Assembly: GCA_014905825.1 (NCBI GenBank)
Contig: JACGCN010000009.1
Coordinates: 682,001 to 746,000 of the forward strand
Reading direction: 5' to 3'
DNA: 64,000 nt
Origin: Lyophyllum atratum
Taxonomy: Eukaryota > Basidiomycota > Agaricomycetes > Agaricales > Lyophyllaceae
The position numbers were made by a program, and so were the translations under genes. Numbering within the stretch: the first letter of the stretch is position 1; each line of letters opens with the position of its first letter. The notes beneath the pieces are model-generated. The model worked only from the letters and a program-made list of their open reading frames with translations. It had not been told where the DNA came from and did not search any database. Positions 34,963-46,509 of the stretch are shown in pieces.

Positions 34963-36872
34963 TTACCCTGAGTTCTCCTTGCCGTTCGCCTTACGCTTCC
35001 CAGGAGCAGTCGACTTGATAGGGTTACCATTGGCATCCGTTGTGGGGTGTCCGTTTTCGTCCACGGTCAACGCTGTAACTTCCTTCGAGGGTGCGACTTT
35101 GCGAACACGTTTCCCACGCCCAACTGAGTCGGCTGGCTCCAACACGGGTGGCAGCGGCGAAGTCTTTGGTGCCTTCGGAACCTTAGCCCTGGATTTCGCG
35201 GGAGCCTTTGGAAGAACGGGTAGAGGGCGTTTCGCAAGACCTGCGGCAAGGTTTTCGAAGTCCGCAATTGGCGAGATTGAACGCATCCGAGTACCTGAGA
35301 TGGGACAATGGATGGAAATGGGAGAGCTGGGCGTCGATATAGGTTCGCTATAGAGACTGTCAGGAAAGCGGTATTCCGTTCCATCCGCGCACATGACCCG
35401 GGAAAATGGGAAATCGAGTGGTATGTCGGCCGGTGGCTCTTCGGGCAACGACGGAGATAGAGGGGTTGGCTGAGTTGTCGTGGTTGGAGGTACCGGAAGT
35501 GGCTGCAGCAGCGTGGGCAATGCTTGGGCGGTAGGTGCCGTTGACAGAGGGACGGAAAGAGGGGAAGGGGGTGATAGAGAGATAGAGTCGGGCCGCAGGG
35601 TAGGATCGATCATGCTGAAGTCCTTTGGCAAGCGTGGCTCTGCATCCGGCAAGTGGGAGCGGCACGGGTCTTCAGGGAACAGGCTCACAGGCTCCGTATC
35701 CGAACTGGGTACCTGTACCTCGTGTTTCCGAGTGTTGGGGTCAGGAAGCAGGGCGCGCGAATTGCAGACTTCCTGAGCTAGATTCAAATCAGGACGCTGT
35801 TGAGTACTACGAGAGAAGATGCTTACAGAACAGTGTTTGAACGTAGGCACCGTAAGGTTCACGGATGTTTTCATCGTACGTGGCGTGAGAGTCCCTGAAT
35901 GACTGGCCGAGGTCGTTCTTTCCTTGATGGAAGCTAAATGGCCGTCAGAGACTAGAGCATATGTAAGAGCGGCCAAGACGTACATACCCAAGAGTACGAA
36001 TGCTCCCATGGTTTATGGGATCCGGCCCACCACCGATCACGCTCCAAACCCAACCAGTCTGTGCGCGCATCGCGTCAACAAACTGTTCTACGGCGTTGGG
36101 AATGCATTCAATTGCGCTATTGAGAAGAGATCAGCGTGCAAAGAGGGACGGAATTCACATGCACGTACGCAGCATAGCTTTGCGGCGTGGGTTCAACAGC
36201 CTCAGGTGACTTGGTGATTGTTTTGGCCGTTTCAACCGCCGCGAGAACGGCTTGCCGCACTTCCGGCGATTCAGCAGCAAATGCTTCCATAAGTTGGCGC
36301 CTGATCACTGGCAACGTTTTCTTGGGGATAATGCCCTTATCTGCGATCTCGGCCTTGACGCCATCTTGTACCTTGACCTTGTAGTAGTCTCTCGAGTAGA
36401 CTTCAATTGCTTGTGGGGCGCGCTTCGCTTTAGATTTGAATTGGAGGGAAAGGGCCTGAGGTTTGACCTTGTGTGGCTTGCAGTTGTTGCTGTACCATTC
36501 CTTGATTCTCTGTGCGACCATGATTAATACTTGAAGCACGTACGTAGCACGGACCCCCACATGTTCCACTTCGGGACCGCCCGTGGGTAATATCACTATC
36601 ACTATCACTATGAGATCAGGTGATGATCTTTCACATACCTTTCTTATTTTAAACAGCTCCGCGGTGGATGCGGTTTCATGATCGATCGACTCTTGAGGTG
36701 TCGCATTCTCATCCAGTACAGTTTGCGGCCATCTGGTAGACCATTCACGTTCTATGACAGGCCAGAAGGCTTGGGTTGTATTTTTCTTTTGGTGTTCTAT
36801 GAATGTGTCAAGATACAGCCGCAGAAAGCCGCTCTGCTCTTCGCTCGCCCAGCGCGGTGGTGGCATCTGCAT
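34963..36872 (-). CDS. Conserved Agaricomycete protein of unknown function
   Basis: The N-terminal part (PPPRWASEEQSGFLRLYLDT, then FWPVIEREWSTRWP) and the middle (AMRAQTGWVWSVIGGGPDP, then GKNDLGQSFRDSHATY) belong to a multi-copy family of hypothetical proteins that I know only from mushroom-type genomes. The C-terminal exon is Pro/Ser-rich and ends with a basic, NLS-like segment (GRGKRVRKVAPSKE). First exon 36639-36872, second exon starting at 36509. Further joins near 36170/36120, 35995/35935 and 35830/35775 restore family sequence in phase. The first intron (36510-36638, 129 nt) is long for this genome because it contains a LINE-tail insertion. No catalytic domain is recognised. The position inside the KDZ inverted repeats suggests transposon cargo. 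Confidence 0.65.
36529..36611 (+). mobile_element. 5'-truncated LINE tail inserted in an intron
   Basis: 83 bp matching the LINE 3' end (26160-26242, one mismatch) in the opposite orientation, ending in the same TATCAC repeats. It lies wholly inside the first intron of the minus-strand gene 34963-36872, so splicing can remove it. Confidence 0.7.
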
Positions 36873-37127
36873 CAAAGGTGAGCCTAAATCATCATGCAGT
36901 ATGACTCCCGGTAACTTACTATGAATGGTTCGCCGTCGGCAGTGGCAACTCACCCTGAATATTTTGATCTTGTGATCGGATTGTTTGGTAATCTAGGGTT
37001 GCCCAGCCACGCACGGGTACTGCCGGACAACTGTACAGCTGCTCAAACACAAAAACGGCGCATAAACATTGTAACCGGCAGATTTCCAACCACGATCAAC
37101 ACATCGATCGATCTGAAAACCAACATC

Positions 37128-37908
37128 ATGGCTCAGCTCCCCAAATCAGACAGCGCTCCCCACAACCCCTCCACCTCCACGCGAATGGCGGAGATCATTG
37201 CTGCGCTGAATCACATGGGTTTGTCCCTGACTGCCAGTGGTAAGCGAAAGGTTACCGAAAGATATCAACCAGCTGACGAGATTCCAAACTCAGCCACTCC
37301 TTCAATTGCCACCACTTCTCCCACTGCGCCCACCAGTCTCGTTCAGCCAGCTGACGCTGCAGTCGCCGCTCCTGTTGCTGCTCCTGCGGAGTCCGGTAAG
37401 CAATTTATACTACGATTCTGGTGACAGATATTCATAAACCATGTGTTTCTAGCTATCGTACCCGTGGATGCCGGGAGCCTCGCCCTGTGCCCCCATGTCT
37501 GCGACGACTGCCTAGCAGTTCACACTGCTGCAGCTATCACTGTTGCCGCTGCCGAGGACGCCGCCGCTGCCGAGGACGCTGCCGCTGCTGAGGACGCCAC
37601 CGGTGCTGAAGACGCCGCCGCTTCTGAGGACAACGATACACCCCTCGACCCGACTACGCTTTTCGCTTCTCCCGATACTTGGTATTTTGTAACCATCGGC
37701 CGCGACGTAGGTGTGTTTCAAGGCTGGTAAGTCTGTTCCCCCTCATCTCAACCCAGTCCCCCTCAATACTAATTACCTCCCAAGGGCCACCGTGAAGCCC
37801 CTCATCAACGGCATCTCCAGTGCCTTCTTCAAGCGCTGCAACAATAAGAAGGATGCCGAATCGGCCTTCGCCTTGGCGCAGAAACTTAACCTTGTCCAGC
37901 GTCGTTAG
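37128..37908 (+). CDS. Protein with C-terminal RNase H1-type hybrid-binding (viroplasmin-like) domain
   Basis: Exons 37128-37395, 37453-37726 and 37785-37908 close in phase (221 aa). The last 55 residues (TWYFVTIGRDVGVFQGWATV, then KPLINGISSAFFKRCNNKKD, then AESAFALAQK) have the G...G.F..W......V.G.....F......EA pattern of the Cauli_VI/RNase H1 N-terminal domain. That domain binds RNA:DNA hybrids or dsRNA. The middle has an imperfect Ala-Glu-Asp repeat (nucleotide repeat about 37545-37625). There is no RNase H catalytic domain, unlike true RNase H1. The N-terminus is Ser/Thr/Pro-rich. Possible roles include binding hybrid intermediates of mobile elements; this is inference only. Confidence 0.65.
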
Positions 37909-38085
37909 GTGCCGCGTCGGGTGGGGAGGCTGATCTAAAATATTTCTTGATACCGCATGTAGTCGAAGTTATACCGCCTGTAGTCGAACTTTGTATTATT
38001 GCCACCAATGTTAGTTGATCTCGTGTCCATTCTATTGGCGTGCACACATGTCCTGAAGGTCATGAAGGTCATGTAGATATATTAA

Positions 38086-38828
38086 CTACTGCTGGTACAT
38101 TAGTTGTTTACCCTTGTGAAGCGCTGCCAGGCCTGTTGGATCAAGGATGGCTGATGATAGCAAGTCTTCTAATGACGCCAGAACCCCGCTAACCATCTTC
38201 GAGACTTCGTCACAGCGCCCTAATTCCTTCCCAACCCCTTCCAGCTGCAGGATTTCGGCATGGTATCGACGGATAGATGACTGAAGCTTCGTCATCCTAG
38301 ACACGGCATCTTGAATGGCGCAATCATCGTTGCTGATAGAAAACTGTACATAGAGTGTTTCAACATAGTCGGATGGCGACAGGCCGACGATAGCAGCGTG
38401 CTTGGTCGCAATTCTCTCTACCCTGTCGCACCAGTATGCCAAGGGTCCCTTGATGTGCCTATATTGAGATTAGCGTTCATACATAGTGACACACTTGGAA
38501 TAACACCGGGTGTACCAAGGGTGAGAGTTTGTTATGTTAGTGACTGACTGTACTTCCGCCATCGGTGGACTAGCCTGCGCTATTATAGATCTACTAGCAG
38601 TAGTCAGCAACTGAAGTTAAGATAGGACACCAAAAACCTTACTCTTTAGCTTTCCTTCGATAGAGCAGGTTGCGTCGCACACGGACTGTTGGTTGATTTC
38701 TATAGACCCCTTAAATCAGATGGAATTTGGAAGTATCTCAACCCTTACTTGACATAGCTCCGTTTGCTTTTGGCATTATTAGCAACTCTTATCTCTTCTG
38801 GGGTATGGTATAGTCGTGGCCGAGCCAT
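38086..38828 (-). CDS. Conserved Agaricomycete hypothetical protein
   Basis: It starts MARPRLYHTPEEIRVANNAK followed by SKRSYVK, a basic N-terminus that I recognise from many small mushroom proteins. A second exon adds NQPTVRVRRNLLYRRKAK. The last exon (about 38086-38460) encodes a helical, acidic part (AYWCDRVERIATKHAAIVGL; KLQSSIRRYHAEILQLEGVG). The middle splice sites are not all resolved. The basic start could bind nucleic acid, but no named domain fits. Confidence 0.5.
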
Positions 38829-39257
38829 GGTTGAACCAAGGTTAAAGTTCACGATGGATGTGGTAAGAGTTACTAACGCAAACTGTAATGGCTTTAGCTC
38901 ACTATTTTGGTTCGTCTTACTTTTACTCAAACAACACTTTTAGAGTTGCGGAAAGTTCTGAGACCTTTCAAATAGTAGTCAAACCAAATATTCCGGCTTC
39001 AGAATACTATTACTTTGCCAGTGGAGTTGTACAGGCTCCAAATGTTTTTCACGACTTTCCAGCCACCGCTTGTTTGGTGATGTATACCATCAATCCACCA
39101 TGTTGGTTCCAGGGTCAAGGGCGCTGTTTGAAATAATTTTCCGCCAAACCCCTCCCAACCGTTTTCAACCCCACGATCGATTGACATCACAGCGCCGGTG
39201 AGTTTCGCTAATCTGTAACATGATCGATCGACGACCGTACGCTAAACATAGCCCTAG

Positions 39258-39954
39258 ATGTCACCAGACCCCAACCTCAATCTATTTGCCACTGATCGGG
39301 ACGCAATCCGGGCCCCTCAACAGGATGCGTTCCTCAAGTACGTCGCTCCTATATACAGGCGCGCCTGTAAGGAGCGCAAAAAGGAACTGTTTTTTAACCT
39401 GCTGTTCCCTGTCTGGTTTGACCGTTTTCCGGTCATCCTGCTGGACAACTTCGACGCGGATGAGGGCCGTGGAGAACATTACGTGAACCCTGAGCGGCTC
39501 AAATTCCACATGGAAGCCCAAAAAAAAGTGAGTCGTCACCCGTCGTGTTGCCGCATGGCTGTCCTGAATATTTCAAAGAAGGTCCGACAAATGTTTTTTT
39601 TCCTCGGCGCTTTCCATGGCGGAGCGAGCGACAGCGATGAGTACAAGAAATGGGAGGACCTTCTCACAGTTGATGCCGATCGTGCCAGACGCGTGCGTGT
39701 TCCTGATCCTTCTATCCCCCCCCCCCTTTCATGTTTCCTAGCGTGAACATTATTTTTCTCATGTTAGCTACGGGCTATACGGCCAAGGCCACGCATTCGA
39801 CGTCGTGCTGACCCCGGAGGAGCGGGATCAGAGAACGGCAGCACTAGCACTTCCGTTGGAGGAGCGGCACGAACGCGGGATTCAGGCGCTGTGTGACGCG
39901 GTTGAAAAGAGCCTGTGGCCTTGGGAGAAATTCTGGGCTATGTCTGACTCATAA
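39258..39954 (+). CDS. Hypothetical protein, possibly a decayed copy
   Basis: The N-terminal exon (DAFLKYVAPIYRRACKERKK, ELFFNLLFPVWFDRFPVILL) resembles a repeated Agaricomycete protein module that begins with a similar FL...Y..A...K...F....W..WF.RFP pattern. A GT-AG intron near 39528-39581 fits. The final piece (YGLYGQGHAFDVVLTPEERD to KFWAMSDS-stop) is open, but I could not join it in phase to the second exon, so a frameshift or unusual splice is possible. Function unknown. Confidence 0.4.
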
Positions 39955-40415
39955 TTGCTTTTACTTTACTTTACGATGCGACTATACATGTACTTGTAGT
40001 CATCAATCGTAATGTAGCTGCGTCTCCCCTCACTTTCTCGGTTCAACTCCAAGTTGTATTCACATGATCATTGTTTGTTGTTGTTGCACCTTCACAACAG
40101 TCTGAGTTCTGTTCAACATACTCAGAGTTCACGACCGTATGTATGTAGATCAACCTTTGTGCCCTCCTTTTCCTCGTCGTAACCAACAATACCTTCATAT
40201 GTTACTTTGGGTCCACAGGTAGGGAACTTCACCTTTTTTTAGACTAGCTGTTTGCTCATATGTTCGTCGCAGCGGTTTTAAGTGGCCATATCCCACTTCA
40301 TGTTCTCAATACATCGGGTACAGGGACTGGAGACGGCGATACTACATGCAGACATTAGGGAGTCTGTTTTCTATAAAGCCAAGATGTGAGTGTGCTCATT
40401 CCTACATTCACTCTC
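39955..40415 (+). other. Upstream region of the KDZ transposase
   Basis: No ORF supported. It probably holds the transposase promoter. Confidence 0.35.
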
Positions 40416-43400
40416 ATGGCTAAACGGAGACGCGAGAAGCTTGATTCTGATAGTTATATGCCTCAACCCCGTGGTCAACCCTCGCTGCCGGCAACAATTA
40501 CGCAGCGTCATACACACTATGAACTCACGGACGATCGACTGGTTACCGCTCACTCGTACATCAAGGTGCCTGGTCTGCCTACGAAGCCGTCACAGCCCGA
40601 TCAGGTCTCGCCGGGCGATTACCCATCCTCTGTAGGCAACAACGGACAGGATACATCGTCTTTTTCATTTGACTGGATGGATCCCAGCTACCTCCCCGAT
40701 CAGCCTGTTCAACCAGCCGAAGAACCTTCAAAGCGGCGCCGTACACTTGCAACGGTCCGTGTTGGCCTTCTAATTTATCATGATAATGATATTTACTCTT
40801 TCACATAGGACAATCCGCTTATGCTATGGGAGCAGCACATCGACGAGTATCTACGCGAGCTACTCCGTCTCGAAGGCCGAGGGGATGCACAGTTGCGGTG
40901 CGCGATGTGCCACAACGACCACTCGCTGGTCATCGAGGGCCAGCCTCTGTATCGCTGCTCAGACTGTGTGGACTCCCGATTGTTTTGTGCCAAGTGTATC
41001 GTGACCGACCACTGCACGAGGCCTCTGCATCGTGTCAAGGTATGTGTTGCTCCATCGATAGGCTTCCGACCTCAATATCTAATTTTTCTCAGGCTTGGAA
41101 CGGTCATTTTTTCACGAGGGCTCCTCTGATGACCCTTGGTCTTCGAGTCCAGCTCGGGCATCCGGCTGGAGATCGCTGCATCAACCCCGTCGCAGCAGCG
41201 GATGATGGGTTTGTCGTGATCCACTCGACCGGAATCCATACGATTGCCTTGGACTTCTGCGATTGCTTGAACCGTCCCCCTCGGAATTTCCAGCTCCTTC
41301 GTGCCCGATTCTACCCGGCTACCACCATTTTTCCAAAGACGGCTGCGACTTTCGACGTCCTCGAAACATTCCAACTCCTCAGTTTCATGTCAAAGGCCTC
41401 GGCTTTCGAGTTCTATCAAACACTGGTACGGCGCACTGACAATACAGGAACAACGAAGGCCCCAGTAAGTAACCATCCTATTACTTCCTCCTCCCTGATC
41501 TTATTGTCCATCAGGATCGCTATAGCTCGTTTCTCAGGATGGTGAGAGAATGGCGCCATCTAAAACTCTTGAAACGGGCCGGTCGTGGGAACGACCCTTT
41601 AGGGGTGAAGGCTACACGAGAGGGCGAATGTGCGGTGATGTGTCCAGCATGCCCGCTTCCTGGGATAAACCTGCCCGACACATGGAGGGAGGCTCCAGAT
41701 CACGAACGGTATGTCCATTGGCCGCTTACGTGAATCATGACTTACTGTAGCTTTTTAGTTGGTTGTATGCCCTGTTTCTGGGGATTGACGCAAATTTCCG
41801 GCTCAAACGGCTGAAAGTCTCAAGTGCTGAGCACGACCCCGGACTCAACCATGGCTACGCCTACTTCGTGGACGACCCGAAGTTCAAAGCCTACCTCCAG
41901 CATTACGGCCCCCTGATCCCCGACGATATCAGCACCTGCAGCAATCACGATGCCATCAAATCGGCAAGCATTCGGGGAGGCAAGGGGGTTGATGCTAGTG
42001 GCGTCGGAAAGGCTGAATGTGCACGGCACGACATGAAGCGTCCCGTATCTGTCGGAGACCTGCAAAAGGGGGAACGGTAAGGTCATTTTTTTCATCACGT
42101 ACCCGGCGCTAACAAACCTCCATCAGCTACGTAAATATGGACTTCTTCTTCCTCTCCAGTTTGACCCAGAATGCTCCCCAACGTGTCGTTGTCTCGTACG
42201 ACATTGCCTGCCAGTGGGGCCGTAACCTCAAGTCCCGCTGCAAAATCTACCCACCCAATCCTTACGGCGACATCAAGTTCATCCACCTCGTCCCGAAGTT
42301 CCATCTCAGGGCCCACCGACCCGAGTGCCACGTGAATTACTCCTTCAACCTCACACCCCATGTCGGCCGAACGGATGGCGAAGCTCCGGAACGTGGTTGG
42401 GCCGCCGTCAACGCAGTCGCAACTAGTACGAAGGAAATGGGACCAGGCTCACGGCGTGACACACTTGACGACCACTTTGGGGATTATAATTGGAGGAAGG
42501 TGATTATACTCGGTATGTGTATGTTTAGAGCTTACCGACTACTATGCTGACTACCGAATACCCAGCCACAACTCTCCTTCGCAAGATGACTGAGGCCACC
42601 ACCAAGAGAGCTGAGCAAGTCACCGCTTTCGAACTCTTCGATTCGGCTCTCCCCGTCGAGGAAACCTCGGAGTGGACACGTATGGTCCAGGCATGGGAAG
42701 AAGATGGTAAGAAGGCCAATCCATATGCTCCAACCCTCCAGAGTGAGTGGAGGTATTTTCTGCGCTTATATTTGACTGACCTTTCCTGATTAGAGATAAC
42801 GGAGACGGCAGTTCGCCTCGAACTCGCTGCTGAAGAGGAGGCGAGTCTGCGGGAAGAGCTGACGTCAGAGATTCACGACGATGTTCCGCCAAGCAGGCTA
42901 ATCGCGCAAGGAATAGAAATCGAAGATCATCAGTAAGCTTATACCTTTCAGCAATGACGACTAGATTCTCACCCTTAACCCTAGACGCATCCTTCTCAGC
43001 GACTCCAAGGCTCTGGGTCCTCATGCAACCGACCTTCAGCGCTCGAAGATTATCGAACGTCGCACTCGCCTCTGGCGCAAGATCGAAGCTTGGATAAGCA
43101 TACAACAGCTATACATCCCAGGCTTGGCCGGTGTCCGTGCGCGAGCAGAGCGGGAGGGAGGTGATGAACCGGTAACCGCAGTCAATATTGACCTGTTGCT
43201 GCCGTCCAAGCTCACCATCCCCTGCGATACCAAATTCCTCGAGTACGAGTGGCGTCTCCGTTATGCGCAGGCCCATTCTACACTACACGAGATACGTCGC
43301 GCCATCCTCCTCCGCTCCCAAATGTACAAGTCGAAGGACACCATTGTCCGCGGTCAACGTATGCACACACGTAGCCTCGCGCTAATCGCCACCGTCCAAT

Positions 43401-44002
43401 CTCGGATCAAGGCCGGAGCACAGAAATACTCCGATGTTCGCGACGCCCTCGTTTCCCTGGCGGCCAAGCTGTCGAAGGTCGGATGGGAGACGGATCTTAA
43501 AGTGTTGACCGACCCTGACTTGCGCGGGCTCACTGCGGCCGAGAATGATGTCGGGGACGGCCGCCATACAATGTCTTGGATCTGGATGACGACTGATGGA
43601 ATCAACAGCATGCAGGGGGAAGGGAAGCAGGAAGGTACGTGATCATTGTTCCGTTCTCGGTCATGCACTCACGTCAACTTTGTAGCACTTCGCATTGAGT
43701 GGTGTAGGGCTCGGGCTCGAGCTCATCGCTGGCAAGAGGAGTGCCTGCTCTTGGAGGAGGAAATGCGACGCGTCCTCGCGTTTTTCGGGTACGAGGAGCG
43801 TCGCTGGCTTGAGCGGTCAGAGGTATCCTACCTCGGGATCGAAACCCAGACCGTCGATGGAATGCGATCCTACTGTCACCGCCAAGCCGCGGTTCGCCGT
43901 TCATTAATCACCACCTGCCGCGAGTCCTGGAAAGGAGTTTCTGTCCTCTTACAGGGCTACGGCGCTCCAGAAGGGACCAAGTATCGTGTTGAATGTCATT
44001 AA
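40416..44002 (+). CDS. KDZ-family transposase with CxC2-like cysteine cluster
   Basis: Ten exons join in phase: 40416-40754, 40809-41039, 41093-41464, 41515-41708, 41759-42076, 42127-42512, 42566-42742, 42794-42932, 42985-43634 and 43686-44002 (1,040 aa). The N-terminus is basic (MAKRRREK). Residues about 135-190 form a Cys/His cluster (LRCAMCHNDHS, YRCSDCVDSRLFCAKCIVTD, HCTRPLHRVK) of the type named CxC2 in KDZ proteins. A second Cys pair (CAVMCPACPLPG) comes before the catalytic core. The core has Asp in LFLGIDANFRLKR, Asp in VVVSYDIACQW and Glu in GEAPERGWAAVNA, which fit the DDE triad of the RNase H-fold KDZ domain. STCSNHDAIK and KRPVSVGDLQKGERY are family signatures. The C-terminus is helical. 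No internal stop or broken splice site was found, so the enzyme may be functional. Confidence 0.93.
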
Positions 44003-44648
44003 CGCGCTCGTACTTACGTTTTCCTATGTGTAACCTTTCAAATAAGAACATTAGCGACATATGTATGTTTTTTTCTGTATATTACAACAACAACAGAGAC
44101 GACATGGACGTTCCAGACATTTGCGAAGCGAAGATGCTGGAGATTCGCTGGAGATGCTGATGTCACGAAAAGAATCAAAGATTTTGATCCCAGGAACAGT
44201 TGGACAGAAATAGACGCAGGCGGGCGCGCGTGGAGATCAGGTCGTGAGCAACCATGAGCACAGGCTGCCGACGACGAGGGGAGGCTCTTCAACGCCGCTG
44301 CAGGCTTAGCTATAACTACAGGCAATTCATATATGAGGCCCCCGCTGTAATTACAGTCTACGATATATCATGCTATTGCTGTAACTACAGTACTTCATAT
44401 ATGAATCTCACAACGTCTGGTGGTTGACCATACTTTCCCAAGCATTCTGTGGCTTTTGAATTTGGACGAGCGCCAAGCCGGCCACCCACCCATCACACAC
44501 GAAACAGGAGTAACCGTCCGCGCCAGCGCGCTGGACAAGTCAGAGCTCTCCATCCTATGGTAGATCCGTGGGCTCACACACCTATTTGATATCTAAAGGC
44601 GGCAGCATTTATTAAGAGGCTGACAATGCATAGCAGAGTCTCCGTATT
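44003..44648. other. Right flank of the KDZ gene, with inverted repeat
   Basis: Holds the right repeat at 44347-44403 and the 3' region of the F-box gene. Additional copies of the same blocks (TCATATATGA, AACTACAG) occur at 44315-44337. No gene seen. Confidence 0.4.
44347..44403 (-). repeat. Right (sub)terminal inverted repeat of the KDZ region
   Basis: The inverse of the repeat at 34186-34243, with the same block order and spacing. CTGTAATTACAG here is a perfect 12 bp palindrome. Confidence 0.6.
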
Positions 44649-46509
44649 TCACTGCTCAAAGAAAGAGTCGTCTGATGTCAATACCCCTCTCCCTGCGGCA
44701 TAATAACACCTTCCCCAATCCTCAGGCCCGCCTTCCACTGGTCCTGTCAGCACGTCGTATCCAACGTACTTCCCACTCGCATGACTATCACTACCATCGC
44801 CTTGCACGCGCCGCACCGATACCCAAGTGCTCTCCTTGGAACCTCGCTTGTCTTCCAGGAATTGCACAAACGCGAGATTTGGTGCAGAAACAAGCTCTTC
44901 GAGGGCACGGTTGATCCTATAGTCTTGTGCAGGGGTTGCGCTTGAAGGCTCAGAGTCTCTGTAAGGAGAGCTTGCGCTTTTCAAGTTTTGCACAACGCCT
45001 TGGTTGTCACCGTCGTTGCTTTGGGTCTCTTCCTCTGCCGTAGCTTCTGATGCATCGCTGCCGCCGGATCCGGGGTCGCTCTCGTCGCTTTCGCTGTCTT
45101 CTCCCTCCTCCTCCTCGCCACTGCCCCAAAGGCAGGGATCGAGCCAGCTGAGGTGCGTCAGGTGCGGGGAAAGGGCCAGAGTGTTGGCGAGTAGGCTAGG
45201 ATACTGGATGGGTGACGTCAGCGTTGCTACATAGGTCAAGGTGAGACGAAGCAAATGAAAGCATTCACCTCGCGGAAGTTTCTCCGCACTGCACTTCGAC
45301 TATCCCAAAACAATCCTAGCCTTTCCAGCGTCGGCACAGACCCAAGGGCAAACATAAGCCAATGGGGCGTATATACCGACCTCCGCACAAGTAATGTTTT
45401 CAGTCTAGTGGCCGCCTTCACCGCCACGCAGAATTTTGCGAAGCTGCGATAATCTTCCGCTTCCGTGATATGTACAGAGAGAAACTCCAGGCTTTGCAAG
45501 ACGTCTTGGGCAATATCTGCAGACGCGAGGAGCCAATCGATGTCTAGACTCTTCAGGCATGGGAGGTGAGCGATGACGAGGTCGTCGTAAAAGGGACCTC
45601 GGAGACAGAGACGCTCCAGCTTTGGGTGGCGTTTGAAGAAGCGCTCTTCATCTGCGAAAAGAAAGATAGACTCAACGGAGAGCCGCGTAAGCTGCGGCCA
45701 AGTCGCCGTTGAAAATAGATCTTGGATGATGTCTTCAGGTAGATCTCTAGAGTGATATTCATGATATTGAAAGATCTGCAGGTCTACAAGGTTGGGGGAA
45801 GCCTGTAGGAGGGCGACCATGGCCGTGCTATATTCCGTCCAGGTCGAGACGTCGCATTCGGGGGTGAATTCTGTGAATGAGAAGTGCGTAAGGTTGGTGA
45901 GCTTCCAGAGCTGTTGATGGAGTGTTTGAAATTAGAAAGAGAGAGGTGGGGCAGAGATAATTTATTTACTGGTGCATTACCAAGATCGCAGCTCGCTATC
46001 CCCGCGTTGTAACTATCGTGGAAGAGAATTTCCACGTCGTTGAGGTTGGGACATGTTTCTACGAGGGCCGCATAGATCCTGTTGTCCGGAAGCTCGTTCT
46101 CATCTAACCAATGGAAGGCCGTGAGCCGTGGCATGCAGCGGATTGCATCCGCTAAGCACGAAATGGGATCCAAGTACTCGTCCGTTTTATAATTCTGAAT
46201 GGCATCGCCTGCCGATTCGATGACCATAGAGGATGGGACGCGTGGATCGCGGGTGTGTGCACGCTCCCCAATGATCTCAACGGTACGGATACGCATAGCA
46301 AGAGCGGGTCTTGTTACCAGCATACGCCATACACTGACGCGCTTGAGGTCGCACTTCAGGTCTCGAAAATGGAGATGATCAGGGATGATCAGGGAGCAGA
46401 GCTGTTTCGAAGTAAGGGCTACGGAGAGGAGGTCGGAAGGCGCATCGATGGAGATACAGATGTGATCCAGGATTTCAAGGGGACACGAATGCGAGTATGT
46501 GTTGCCCAT
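44649..46509 (-). CDS. F-box/LRR-type protein, intact
   Basis: Exons 45970-46509, 45269-45910 and 44649-45203 give 578 aa. The N-terminus is an F-box-like segment (CPLEILDHICISIDAPSDLL, SVALTSKQLCSLIIPDHL). Leucine-rich stretches follow (MPRLTAFHWLDENELPDN; SPNLVDLQIFQYHEY; LPCLKSLDIDWLLASADI; LKTLLVRRSVYTPHWLMFAL). The third exon has an acidic low-complexity stretch (about 45030-45115) before the conserved end (KYVGYDVLTGPVEGG, WGRCYYAAGRG). It is probably an SCF substrate adaptor of a lineage-expanded family, target unknown. Relics of the same family lie at 3211-4793 and 33900-34075. Confidence 0.82.

Larger units (their letters stand above)
34170..44410 (+). mobile_element. Putative KDZ DNA transposon with cargo genes
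   Basis: An intact KDZ transposase (40416-44002) lies inside a region bounded by related inverted repeats (34186-34243 and 44347-44403). Four further genes lie between the repeats. The right repeat is 345 bp past the transposase stop, a natural place for an element end. The left boundary rests only on the repeat, so the four extra genes may or may not belong to the element. Exact termini and target duplication were not found. Confidence 0.5.

Noticed and set aside
26160..36611. Reading the 83 bp inverted copies as terminal repeats of a 10.4 kb DNA transposon.
   Set aside because: The right copy lies inside an intron of a gene whose first exon is outside, no target duplication fits, and the tandem tail plus position after ORF2 is better explained by a LINE end and a truncated copy.
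36117..36639. Unspliced 278-codon frame including the 83 bp repeat as protein.
   Set aside because: GT-AG sites at 36638 and 36510 remove the repeat and join family sequence (IRK|RIKEWYSN) in phase.
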